Of a stretch of 64,000 bases of DNA, positions 24,139 to 37,243 are shown in pieces (the stretch's first letter is position 1; every line of letters starts with the position of its first letter). The notes under the pieces are model-generated. The model saw nothing but the letters and a program-made list of their open reading frames with translations. It was not told the origin of the DNA and did not search any database. A program made the position numbers and the translations under genes. The stretch comes from Anaeramoeba flamelloides (lineage: Eukaryota > Metamonada > Anaeramoebidae), in NCBI GenBank assembly GCA_027625915.1, contig JANTQA010000032.1:13656001-13720000 (forward strand), given 5' to 3'.

Positions 24139-24976
24139 TAACAAATAATTTAAAAATTAGATTATTTAAATCTTTAATATTAAGTCAATTAACATATGGA
24201 TTAGAAATATATAATTATAAAACAGCAACCCTAAACTATTTAAACTCCAGGATTAATACATGTATTACTGAAATCTGCAAAATAAACAGAAACACACCAA
24301 TTCTTATTGATAAAACAGAATTTAAATTCGAAAATTTGGTAATATCAATCAATAAAAAGAAATTCAAATTCAAAAACAAATTAAAAGAATTATCTCTACC
24401 CTATCTTAGAAAAATTAATAAAATTTAATCAAAGAATAAACAATTAAATTAACTGGAATTCGGAGAGTTTAAACCTTCATAAAAAGGAAATTTATAATTA
24501 TAATTATAATGAGTTGTTGAATTCTACCAGTTGGAAGGTGCAAAAATATTTTGCAATAATTAAAAACCAAAAAAATTTATAAATTAATCAAAGATATTTA
24601 AGTTATCCATCAAATTCAACAATTCTAAAATTCAGAACATTTACCAACTGCTTAAATAGATATTATTATGTAATAAATAAAAATTCAAATAAATTTTGTC
24701 CTTTATGCTTAAAATATGAACATAAGGAAATAATAGAAAATATTTATCACTTTTTATGGGTATCTCCTTCCTATGAAAAAGATAGATTAATTTTTCTGAA
24801 AAAGTTAAGAATTAAATTTTAATAAAATAATTTCGAAGTATGATAGCTTAAAATTATTTTCGTTAGTTAATAATCGTGAAATCTATGATTTTACGCTTAA
24901 ATTTCTAAAAGGGAATTTAAGTAAAAGGGCACTTAGAGTGTAATCTACACTTCCTCCTCAATAAAAAAAAAAAAAA
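24139..24976 (+). mobile_element. LINE (non-LTR retrotransposon) 3' end, copy L1
   Basis: 838 bp, 5'-truncated, ending in poly(A). A 16 bp duplication AATAATTTTTTTTTTC flanks it (24123-24138 and 24977-24992), although that string is low-complexity. Interrupted frames encode the end of a reverse-transcriptase ORF: SQLTYGLEIYNYK-type thumb residues, NRNTPILIDKTEFKFENL, NKKKFKFKNKLKEL, then the C-terminal zinc-knuckle region (FCPLCLKYEHKE...HFLWVSPSYEKDRLIF). At least one stop interrupts the frame (TAA after LRKINKI). It is related to L2-L4. Confidence 0.85.
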
Positions 24977-26079
24977 AATAATTTTTTTTTTCGTTACAAA
25001 ATTAGGAAATTTTTTCAACCAATAATTTTTAAATTTAAAAATTATATGACCAATAGTCCAGAGAAGATTAATATTTGATTTTTTTTTAATTTAATTAGTT
25101 TTTGAGTTTTTATTTTCCAAAATCTAGAAATAAGATAAATAATATCACTCAATAAGCGACCATAAATCACAAATTATTATTTAATATCTGGATTATCTTA
25201 CATTGGTAAATACAATTTGAACCCAGATTTTTTTCAAATTTTTGCTAATAAAAAATTCAAATTATTTTTCTTAGTTTTAAAGATTATTACATCACCTTTG
25301 AATAATATTTAAAAATTATTTTATATATTTTTTTAAAAATTTAAGGTTGATTAATTTATCTATTAAACAAGGTTTTATTGATTTTATTTCAATGTAATAA
25401 ATGGAAATATTTGTCATTTTTTTTATTTTTTTTATTTTTTCAATTATTTTCCAATGCTTAAATTGAAGTTTTAGAAAATTATTTAAATTAAAAATTCAAT
25501 TCTGATATAAAAGGAATGAATTTCATTTTTAACTTGATTCATATTTATTGACCTTTTATCAAAAAAAATGCACATTATTACTTATTTGTATGGATTTCTT
25601 TATTTTTTATTAATCAGAAAATTAATAACATTTTTTTGGATTATTAAATCAATATACTGTGTTTCGAATTACTATTTTGTAATAAAATTACTTATTTAAT
25701 TTTTTTTTTAAATGAAATTCTTTAAATAAAATTGAAAAAATGAATAATTATTTTTTTTTTTTACGTAAAATTTATAACAATAATACAATACTATTACGAA
25801 TTTATCTTTAAACTATTTGACTTTTTGTTAGAATTCAAATGAGGATTAAATAAAAATAAGAAAATAAATAAATTACCACATCAATATCATTTTAAATATT
25901 TTATTTTAGACGTAATTAAAATTAGGCAAATTCAGGTTGTTAAGAGATATTTCTATATAAGGTATTTTCAAAAAAGTATTGTTTTTTTTTTACATTTCAT
26001 AAAATATCATCTTTGTTAGCGGAATTCTTCCTTAATAGACAAAAAAACTTAAATTTAATAAAAAATGCCCATTGAATCA

Positions 26080-26132
26080 ACAACTAAGGTATTTATTTCA
26101 AAATATATTTAAAGAACAATCCCCACCCCCCC

Positions 26133-26180
<48 letters not shown>

Positions 26181-26510
26181 GCAACTTTTTTGGCAAAAAA
26201 AACACTAGTCAATTTCGATAAAAAACTAGAAAAATGGAAAGGGAACACATATTATTTTAAATAACCAAATATAGTTATATATTTTCTATTTGAATATTTG
26301 TTGAGATTAAACCAGTTAGGAAAAAGTTTTTTTTTGATCAAAAAGAAAATAATAAACACCAATTTTCATGCCTAAAAAACATCAGATAAAATCAAGATCA
26401 AAAAATTTAATATCTTTTTTTATATAATAGAATACTAAAAAGCAAATTTAATTATTACAAAAAATCAATGAATAGTAGTTAAGGATTTTGGATATTATAA
26501 TAGCCTATGG
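26080..26510 (-). mobile_element. Decayed F-family MITE with long A run
   Basis: Reverse copy recognisable through CAATTTCGATAAAAAACTAG, AAATGGAAAGGGAACA, TTTTTGATCAAAAAGAAAAT and CATCAGATAAAATCAAGATC, which match the complement of F1-F3. It contains a C run followed by about 45 A (26134-26178). The ends are not preserved. Confidence 0.55.
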
Positions 26511-28374
26511 AGATTGAGTTTTTTTTAAAAAAATATATTTTGTAATAAATTAACCTCGTTTTTTTTTTTTTTTTTTAGTATTAGCTTCTTTATATATATA
26601 CATGAGGTTGTATTTAAACCAGACCCAGTAACAAAAAAAAAAAAAAAAAAAATGAAAACAAAAAACAAAAAATTGATATAAATAAAGGGTATATTATTAA
26701 ATTTCAATTTGGTCAGTTTTCAAAATTGGTTAAATTGAAATTTTTCATATTTTTGAAGAGTTTCTTGATTATTATCATTATTATAAAAGTTTTTAATTTT
26801 TTTTTATTATTGTGTGGGGAAAAAGCAAAACGATTATTTTGCGATTGGTAGAATTTTATTACTTAAATTGTAGAAAATCCAAAATTTTGAAATCATCAAT
26901 AATAAATAATTTTAAGAATGTGTCCGAAATCCAATTTTAACCAAAGTTAAGTGTGGGATTTTTTTCCCCTTAAAACAAGTGAAACAAAAGTATAATTGGT
27001 CTCTTAATATTTTTTTTTTTGAAAATCCTTGCCAAAATTTTCTAGACTATCATTCAAAGACCTCAAACCTACTCTAACAATACTATAACCTACATGTATT
27101 GCGCTTTTTAAATACTTACAGCCAATATATTTCAATGGAATTGACTATTTTGAAAAAAATGAGAATTTAATCAATTTTGAAAAATGAACAAATTTGAATT
27201 TTAATAATAATATTCCCTAAATAATATTTAAAAAGAAAATTATTTTCAAATTTCAATTAAAAATAGTTGGCTGTGTTACTGTAAAAATTAGAGCCAAAAA
27301 ATTATTATCTTAATATCAATTATTTTGTATAATTGACTTATGGAAAAATATAACAAATTTATATAATAATACACATTGAAGAATAGTTGATATCTTTATT
27401 TAGGAATAATAATCAGTTTATATATTTCAAAAAAATAAGAAAACTCAAATTCTGACACCCTATTGAGAAAAATAACATTTTTTATTTTGAACTTCATTTC
27501 AAGATCAAATAAAACCTTAATATAAATCAATATAATTTTTATACAATAATTTTTACTATTTCAATAACATTAGATTAATAAATTTTTACAAAGTGACTAT
27601 TGACTGTGCTATAAAAAAATATTTTTACAAATTAATTTCATATCAAAAAAAATAGCAAAAATTATAAAAAAGGTGAAAAAATAATTTCAACTTTAAAATT
27701 TTCAAAATAAATTTTTTCAACTAATATCCATTTAAACCCATTAACTATATTTAATCCACCTATTAAAACTGTACCCCTTTGACTCGAAAATGATTTATTA
27801 TTGTTATTTTTCTCTTAAAAAACTAAACTAAAATTCAAATTTTTCCACACAGCTAAAACGTTGCAAACAATCACAATAATACAATTTCATTGAAATTGAA
27901 GATAATTTTGATTTTTTTCAAATATGAAAATCATTTTTTCATCTTTTAGTTTTTGTTTTCATTTCATTTTTTGAATTACGTAATTTGTTTCATTCGATCA
28001 AAAATTTTTTCGAACAATTGATATTATGTTAAAGTCAAGTTGTTCAAAATAGAAGAACTCAAATAAAATTAGTTGGTAAAATCTAACCTTTGATCGATCA
28101 ATATTCCTAATAGAATTTAAACAAATTTACTAATGTATTTTTTTGTTTTGCTCTCTCCAAAATTTTTACCACACTCATGATTTATTTGTATTGATAATTA
28201 TTTATTTATTGTTTTGTGAGTATTGTAATTTATAAATAAGTGTTAACATTTCAATTAGTGAATGGTTCTAATTTGGTATTTCTTCTTGAATTGATTAAAT
28301 AAGTTTTTTTTTCACAAATCAAATTTTGGTGTTTCTGTGATGTTAAAAATTTTGAATTGGGGTTTACTAAAAAA

Positions 28375-28440
28375 AATATAAAAAATGATGCTATATTTTT
28401 CAGATCCACATCACTTAATATATTTGATAATATCTTTTTA
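28375..28440 (+). repeat. Dispersed copy of the 82 bp unit
   Basis: It matches the tandem units at 36000-36162 through TGATGCTATATTTTTCAGAT and CACATCACTTAATATATTTG. It lies just downstream of the membrane-protein gene whose intron holds the tandem pair. Confidence 0.6.
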
Positions 28441-28836
28441 AAAAAAACACAACATATTCTATCATAGCTAAACAAGGGAGAAGTGGGATTTTAAGGTTTT
28501 CCATGAAGATTTAAGTTGATGATCCACATTCTGGTTTAAAATGAGAGAGAAAAAAACACAAATGTATGTAATTTGTTGTAAATGTAAAAAATATTTTTTA
28601 GAATTTAAAAGACAAAGAAAATAATAATTTATTGATTTAATTTTATTAATAAAATATTAATAATAAAAATTTCTTAGGCTATTTTCTGTTATAAGAGAAA
28701 AAACTTCAATTTTTTAAAAAAATATTAAATTTTATATTCAAGTGATATTTTTTTTTAAGAAAAATTTAATCATTTTATTGTTTTTTTAAATGTTGTTGAA
28801 AAATTAAAAATTTTTTAAAGAAAAAAATATTCAATT

Positions 28837-31800
28837 TTAAAGTTCATCATCTGATATTAATGAAGAATCACCAGTTAATTCATTTTCGGTTGTTCTATTT
28901 AATTTATATTTTTTTTCATCACTTTCAAATTTATCGCTACCATCAGATTTATCACTGCCATCAGATTTATCACTGCTTTCTGTCGATACGCTATATTGTT
29001 CAGGATCTGTTGTATTACTTATGCTTTGGGATTCCAAAACTTGCTGTTCATAATCATCTTCCTCATTATCTAATAAATGAATTTTGTTACTACTATAAAT
29101 ATCAACTGCACCATATTTGGATGATAATCGAAATTTAAGACCTTGTCCGAAATGTGAATAAATTTTAAATGCAAAAACAATTAGAATAATTCGAACAATA
29201 ATACTAGTACTGATTATGATTGTTAATGGCGCACGTGGCTCGTTTTCTGCATAAACCCATATTATAATAATTCTTATAACGCCATAAATTGGCTGAAGAA
29301 AAATTAATACCAGAAAGATTTTTGTTTGTTCTTTGTTTTCTTCTTTTAACTATTAAAGTTGATAAAAAAAATTATTAAACAAAATATTAAGAAAAAAAAA
29401 TATATTAGCGTCAATGAATTTTTATCTCAACTAAAGTTTTTTCAAAAATTTGAAATTACGTTTATCAGATTATTCATTTTTCTTTATTCTAATTAAAACA
29501 AATATTATCAAATTTATTTTTTTTTAAAAAAACTGAATATTGTTTTTTGTGTTTGTCCTTTTACAGATATTCATCTAATTTATTCGTTAACAATTTTTTT
29601 TTTAAATGATAGATCATTTTTGTTTTGGTTTTTGGTTTAGATTTTCTTTATAAAAATTGCTTTCTAGTCCCTTTTCAAAAATATTGATGCTTTGTTATTT
29701 TTAGTTTTATTTCAATAATCTAGGTCTGTGGAAAGGTTAGGTACTGCTTATGCGAATTATTCGAATAATCCTACACATTAAAGCATCACAGCAATTATTA
29801 TAAAATCTATTAAGGGTGGACATACAACAAATCATATACGTAGAAACGATAAACAGTTTATTAAAACATATGATGTTTTGACATTTAGAAAAATTATGAA
29901 ATTTTATTATCGAAATACAAGAAAATAAAAATTTTTATCCGTTTTACATTTTCATATTAGAATCATTATACAAAACATGAAATTTTGAAAAGATTTGTTA
30001 CTCTTCTGGAAAAAAGTGAAATATGTTTGTTAATTTTGAGGAATTAAAAAAATCACAAAAATCTAAAAGAAAACCGAAACTGGAAAGTAAGATCATTTAA
30101 TAAAAGAAAAAATAAATGGTTAAAGACAAAATAAAGGATTAATCACAATATCATCTTTTATAATAATATCTTTTGGCATGGTTTTTTCTTTGACTGATCT
30201 ATAATTCAAAAATTTGAAAATTTTTGCGGATCTCCAAAAGTACTTATAATCTCCAATTTGAAAGTAGATCTAAATTGTTTTTATTAATTTAGTTGATAAT
30301 AAAACAATTAATTATTCTTTGGTGTTAATTGGCCTCTTCTTTTAATTGAAATTACTAACATGTTCAAGATTCTGATTTCTGTGTTTTTTTTTGTGATTTC
30401 TCTTGATGTTTAAAATTAAAAAACGTGTTTTACTTTTTTTTTCTATTTCACTTTATTTCTACAATGTAAAATTTTACTGAAAAATATATTTTTTCAAAAT
30501 AAAGAAAATTAAAAGAGTGGGAGATTCAATAAAAAAATCATTCAACTTTCACTCAATAATTCGAATCTTCTTATTATTAAGCTATGGATAATGCTTAAAT
30601 TTATAAAGTTTTTTTTTTTTTCTCACATTAATTATCGATATATTAAGATTCTCTTCAGGCAAGTAATTAAAAAAATTGAAATTAAGACAATACACTTACT
30701 GTAGGGATTTTGATGATTGTGAAATAAAGAAATCAAAAATGGTAATCAATATTATTAAAAGTCTTCAATGTAGATCAAACTTCTTATAACATTTTTGAAA
30801 AAATATTTTATTTTAATGTTTTGAGCTATGCTCACAATTAAATTAAAAAATTTTTAAAAATAAACTAAACTCCATTTCACTCAAAGGGAAACAGCTAAAA
30901 ATGAAAAATTCAATTTTTTTATGAATAAACTAACATATGATTGTTTAGAAATAAGAAAAACGATAATATTCCAGATTAGAGTTGATAATAATAAAAGAAA
31001 TATCTGAACAAACTATAAATTTCCCAAAAAAAATTAAATGTAAAAAAAAAATTTTTTGGGGAATCTTTCATTGAAACACTGATGTAAAAAATTTCTCAAT
31101 TTCTTTTGGTAATTTAAAATTGTTGGCAATAAGATTTTTTAATAGTAAATATATGAATTTTAAAAGAAATTACAAAGCCACAACATTTTTCTTAAAGTTA
31201 ATTTGGAGTTTCGAACATTTTTTTTTTTTCAAATTGACTTTTTTAAAGAGAAAAAAAAAAAAAAAAAGAAAAAGCAAAAAAAAATTAAAAAAGAAAAGAA
31301 AAATTCAAAAATGAAAATTTGACTAAATTAGAAGAAATTGATAAAATTAGAACAAATGATTCCGATTGAAAAAATTAAAAATTGATTGTGAAAAGAATAT
31401 CGGATAAAACTTTGGGAATTTGTTCTATTTTTTTTTTTTTTAATAATACTGGCACCTTTTACTGAAAAAGAGTTTATATTTCAAAAATTGTGACTCATTA
31501 GAAATAATAAATTGAAAAAAAAATTATTCTTTTTTATCCAAGAACTATTAATTATTAAATCTTATTAATAATTCACTTTTAAGGTATTCGAAATATTGCA
31601 AAAAAGCCTGATATTTGAAAAATTAAAAAAAAATAAAATCAAAAACCTAAAAATAAGTGAGTCACAATTTTTGGAATGGTCATTACATAATTTTGATTAT
31701 TGAACTTTCACTGAAAAAAAGTTGTAAATAAGATTTTTTTGCTAATTATTAAATTCATTTTAAAAGACCATTCATAGTCTCAATTTTTTATTAATCAAGT

Positions 31801-34800
31801 CAATTTGAAAAAAAAAAAAATCTTCAAAAAGACAAATAATCAATTAAAATATGTCTGAATAAAAAGGAGACAATTTATTTTTTAAAAATTTTATTTTAAT
31901 GATTAAAAACACCTAAATTCAATTAAAATACAGTTTGGCACAACTCTTGATTCACTTTTTGAGTTCAATAAACCCCTAGAATTTTTTGTAAAAAATTAAT
32001 TAAAAACAATAATATTTTCAAGGTTTTATTAATTTTTTGAGTTTCTAAAATAAAAATAATTTAATGATCAGTAAAAAGTGGATGAAGCTGTATTTAGTTT
32101 ATTTTTCTTGCGAATTGGAACAAAGAATAAAAAACAATTTTATGTTTTTTTAAGAAATTTAATTGCAACTCTTTACTGAAAAAGCTACAACTCCTTTTTT
32201 TCTGTACTGAGCGAAATACACACTACCAAAACAAAATAATTTTAAAATCAAAATGTAAATTAAACTAAGAATTCTAAAGGCTTGTAAATTAAAAATATCT
32301 TTTTTTTTTTTTTTATTATTGAAGAAGTGTAAATTACACTCTAAGCTATTTCCAAGAATGTGGGGCAAAGTTATTTTAAAATATATTTATGTAGCCCATT
32401 CTTCAAAATAGGATTTAAATATATAAAATCATTAACCACCATTTATAGATTCCTGATAATAATTCAATTTGTTTCTTAGTATTGTATTGCAGAAATAAAA
32501 TTTTTTAAAATTTATGATCTCGATTTTATCGGATATTTTTTTATGGTAAAAATTTGTGTTTATTATTTTCTTTTTGATCGAAAAAACCATTTTCATAACT
32601 TGTATAATCTCAACAAAATTTACAATATAATTAAAAACATATAACTGCGTTTACGTGTTTAAAAAATCATTTGTTCCCATTCCATATTTCCGGTTTTTTA
32701 TTGAAATTGGTCGTACATTGCTTTAACCAAAAAAAGTGCTATTTTTTTTTTCATTTTTTGGGAATATTTCAACAAACATGCTTTGGATTAAATACATAAG
32801 TGGTTGATTCAATCGGTATATTTATTAATCTTAATTTGGTATAGTTGATTAATGATTACCATCACTAAAAAAGATTATTTTTTATGAAATATAAAAAAAA
32901 ATGCCCCACTTTTTTGGAAATACCTTAGTTGTCCTTAGACTTAAATTCTCTTTTAGGAATTTAAGCGTAAAATCATAGATTTCACGATTATTAATTAATG
33001 AAAATAATTTCAAACTGTCTTGATTTGAAATTAGTTCATTAAGATTTATTTCTTTTAATTTGTTATAAAACATTAATCTACCCTTTTCATAGGAAGGACA
33101 TACCCATAAAAAATGATCAATATTTTCTATAATTTCCTTTTGTTCATATTTTGAACATAAAGGACAAAATTTATTTGAATTTTATTAATTACATAGTAAT
33201 ATCTATTTAAGCAGTTAGTAAACGATCTGAATTTTAGAATTGTTGAACTTGACGGATAACTCAAATATTTTTGAGTTTTAAATAAATATTTTTGATTTTT
33301 AATTATTGTAAAATAATTTTGTGGAGTGTCGTCAAGTGCCATCAAGTGCCTAGGTTTTCCAGAATTCAAAGGAATAGAGTAAAATCAAAGATTTAACTCG
33401 ATTCTTTTAAAATTTGGAAAACCTAACGGCGGTTTTCTTGAGGTTTTCTGTTTTATTTGTTAAGTGTATCTAGGTTTTTTTTACTTTTTGAAATAAACCG
33501 AAAATTTATTAAAATTTTCTGTTTTATTTCAAAAAGTAAAAAAAACCTAACGAAAATCTATCGATTTTCCAAATAAACAGAAAACTCAAGAAAACCTAAC
33601 GTCGCTTTTTTTTAATTTTAGAAATAAATAGAAAATTTAAGAAATTTTCTTTTTATTTCTAAAATTAAAAAAAAGCTAACGTCTTAACAAATAAAACAGA
33701 AAACCTCAAGAAAACCTTCGTTCGGTTTTCCAAAATTTAAAAGAATAGAGTAAAATCAAAGATTTTAGTCAATTCTTTTGAATTTTGGAAAACTTAACGA
33801 AAAGTGTCTAGTTTTTTTTTAATTTAAGAAATAAACCGAAAATTTCTTAAATTTTCTTTTTATTTCTTAAATTAAAAAAAAACTAACAACACTTCCAACT
33901 TTTGGAATTCAGCAACTCATTGAATGTGTACTTATATATTTCATTTTTTTAATTCTTTTAAATCTTTTGAATACCAGTTGATTTTATTATTTATTCTTTG
34001 ATTAAATTTTATTAATTTTTACAAATGTTTAAATCAATATGCATTAGTCAACTATTTTATGGCCTAGTTATATTTAATCTAAATCAAAAAGATTTCAACG
34101 CGATAGATGTTTGGATAAATAAAAAAGTCACAAAATTTTTAAAAATAAATCCACACTCTCCAAGAATAATTTATAAAACTGAAGCAAAAATAGATCAAGT
34201 AAGAATTTCAATCTACAAAAGAAGATTTAAACTTAAAAATAAATTAGAAATTCTTGGTTTCAAACATATATCAAAAAAGCTAAAATTCATTAAAAAAGAG
34301 GACGAAAATATCAATTGGAAAACAGAGAATTTAAAATTACTAAATATGAACCTTAATCAATTTAGAGTAAACTTAATAATAAACTGTTCTGGATGGAAAG
34401 GTCAAGAATATTTAAAAATTATTAGGTATAATAATAATATCAACAAACAACAAAAATACTTAAAATGGAAGGGCTCTACTTCCATCTTAAAACTAAGAAA
34501 TTTCACAAATTATCTAAATAGATATTCTTAGGTTTATGATAAGAATAAAATAAAAACAAAATCATGCAACCTATGCAAAAAACATTTAAACCTAGAAATC
34601 ATTGAAGATATCGATCATTTTTTATGGGACTGCCCAGCCTATGAAAAAAATCGAACAACTTGGATTAAAAAACTAATTCAAATTAACAAAAATAATAAGA
34701 ATAATATCTTTGATATTATTCGAAACAAAGATTCATTATTTATCTTGTCATTAGTTAATGAAAAAGATAATTATGATTCTTTATTAAAATTTCTAAACAA

Positions 34801-34939
34801 AAATTTAGAAATTAGGAAAAGTGCCTAGGTTTTCCAGAATTCAAAAGAATAGAGAAAAATCTTTGATTTTACTCAATTCTTTTAAATTCTGGAAAACCTA
34901 ACGGCTGTAAGAGGAAATTAATTTCCTCCCTTCAAAAAT

Positions 34940-34970
<31 letters not shown>

Positions 34971-37204
34971 TTAATTTTTCTAAATAAGTTAGAGTTAAAT
35001 TTCCTAATTTATTTTTTAATTTAAATTTCTTTTTATTTACTGAAATTGTCATATTTTCAATTTTCAATTCTATTTTGTAAATGAGAATTGGTGTATTTCT
35101 GTTTATTTTGCATATTTCAGTAAACCATGAATTAATCCAAGAATTTAAATAATTTATCGTTTTTATTTGATAATTAAAAATTTCTAATCCATATGTTAAT
35201 TGACTTAATATAAAAGATTTAAATAATCTAATTTTTAAACTATTATTCAGAGAATTGTTATTGAATAATTGTTTGCAGTTATTATATGTTTCTTTAGATT
35301 TTTTTAAATTATAAACTATATGTGCAATTTTATCTAAATAAATACCTAAATATTTAATTTTTTTTAAAATCTTTTGATATAACTGTTTTATCTTTATTTG
35401 GTTTTAATCCAAATTGAATAATAATTCCAAAATATCTTTTTTTTTACTTTCTTCAATCAAAAAAAAAAAAATAAAATCTTATTACGGCCAAATATTCAAG
35501 TTATAAATGGTTTTCTTTCTAGAGAATATTAAAAAAAATTTCAAACTCACCTGGATTGAAATAATCTCAAAAAGTAAATTTCATTTATAAAAATGAGAAC
35601 CAAAACCCATGTTATCAGAAGATTTGATTTTTTTTTAAGAAAAACCCTTCAAAAAAAGCAATTAGATACTGCTTTCCAGTCTTACTCTCGAAACACAATA
35701 ACATTTTTTCTTGTTAGAATTCAAAATTGTTAAAATATTTTTTCAAAAAAATTATTTTCTAAAGCAATAAAGAATATCTTCTTGGGTTTCTTAAAATTGT
35801 TGTATTTCAACACATTTCTTTTTTCAGTAAAAATCTATTTTGTGTAAATCTCTTATGATCAAAAATTGGATTTCCTAAACTTTTTTAACCTTGTTAAATT
35901 CATTTTTCTATTTGTACGCATAATTAAATTCCAAATTGATATCTTTTTATTTATGTTATCAAAAATACATTCAAATTAAAATCATTTTAGTTTATTATCT
36001 TTGTTATTTTTCTCGAGCAAAAATATGAAAAAAATATAATAAGTGACGCTATATTTTTCAGATCTACATCACCTAATATATTTGTTATTTTTCTCTAGTA
36101 ATAATATTTAAAAAAATATCATAAATGATGCTTTATTTTTCAGATCTACATCACCTGATATATTTGATATTTTTTGTTTTCTTTATTAGTTTATTGATCA
36201 ACAATTATCAACTGTTTTTTGATATCCAGATGGCATAAGAGTTAAAATTATTTTTGTCAATTACTTGAAATTAGAAAAAATTAAAAATACCAAATTTATC
36301 GCTAAAGAAATATTTAGTCTGATAAAATACAATTGAAATCGCACTAGCGACAGATTCTCTTCAACAAAATACACCCTGTTGAAAAGATATTAAACAAAAA
36401 TACCACCTCAAATATGTTTAAGTAATTATTATTTTCCAATTTCAGTATACCAAGCTATGAAAAAGAAAATTAAAAAAAAAAAAAAAACTTACCCCAAAAT
36501 AACCCAAAGTAATTGTACCAATATCTATTAAAACAAGTAACAAATTAATCCAAAAAAGAGCGTCTTTTGATGATTTTACATAGAAACCCAAACCAATCAC
36601 AATTGTAATATCAACCAAAGCACCCAATTGCATTAGTGAGAATCCAATAGACCATTCACGATATAACATCTTTTTAAAAATTATTGAAAGTTTAGTTTAG
36701 TTTGAGAAAAGAGAATGTAAAATTATTTCAAAAATTGTTTGTATGATGGAGCCAAGTGAATTCGTTGAGAAATTTTAATTAAGCCAAACCAAAATTTGTC
36801 TGAATTGGCATTGTGTGGATATTTTTCAAATTAATAATGATAGTTGTGCCCCTTCGTTATTTTTATTTTGAAAACATTACTAGAAAGTTTGCATTCCAAT
36901 CTGAGAGTGATTAATATTTAACATTTTTATCAAACTTGTTAAAATCGTGTCGAAATTTAGGGGTTTTGTGTTTGAAGAAAAATATCAAGAATGATGAATC
37001 AAAAGTTTTTTTTAAAAAGATCGGGTTTCGGAGCTTTATACCTGAAAGGAAAACTCTCATACTGGTATTTTAATTCTTTCCCTTTCAGGTATAAAGATCA
37101 ATTACGAATAAAAATTATTCGTGAAGACGTTCGAAATCTTTGAATTTTTTTTTCTTGAACAAAATGAAAACGCTTTTTTGTTCACAAAGGAAAGGAAAAC
37201 AAAT

Positions 37205-37243
<39 letters not shown>

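Larger units (their letters stand above)
22287..28836. other. Intergenic, repeats and LINE remnant
   Basis: 6.5 kb between the ankyrin gene and the membrane-protein gene. It contains repeat E1 (22915-23290), LINE 3' end L1 (24139-24976), a decayed F element with a 45-base A run (26080-26510) and a dispersed copy of an 82 bp unit (28375-28440). The 27-28.3 kb part is AT-rich with nothing recognisable. The open frame near 22590-22805 has no family signal. Confidence 0.55.
32300..35428 (-). mobile_element. LINE 3' end, copy L2, with nested insertions
   Basis: Reverse-oriented, 5'-truncated LINE. It is bounded by a likely 17 bp duplication AAAATATCTTTTTTTTT (about 32292-32308 and 35429-35445) next to its poly(A) tail (poly-T near 32300-32314). 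Its own sequence is only about 1 kb. It is split by MITE F1 (32344-32925), hairpin cluster K-c (about 33315-33895) and a second LINE L3 (34021-34966). The complement reads as reverse-transcriptase C-terminal sequence: GLKPNKDKTV...LKYLGIYLDKIAHI, SQLTYGLEIFNYQ, NRNTPILIYKIELK. After the insertions come SYPSSSTILKFRSFTN and the remainder. The KYLGI motif is typical of non-LTR reverse transcriptases. Confidence 0.85.

Noticed and set aside
34025-34531. 168-residue frame as a host gene
   Set aside because: It is LINE sequence inside L3, flanked by a 14 bp target duplication and poly(A).
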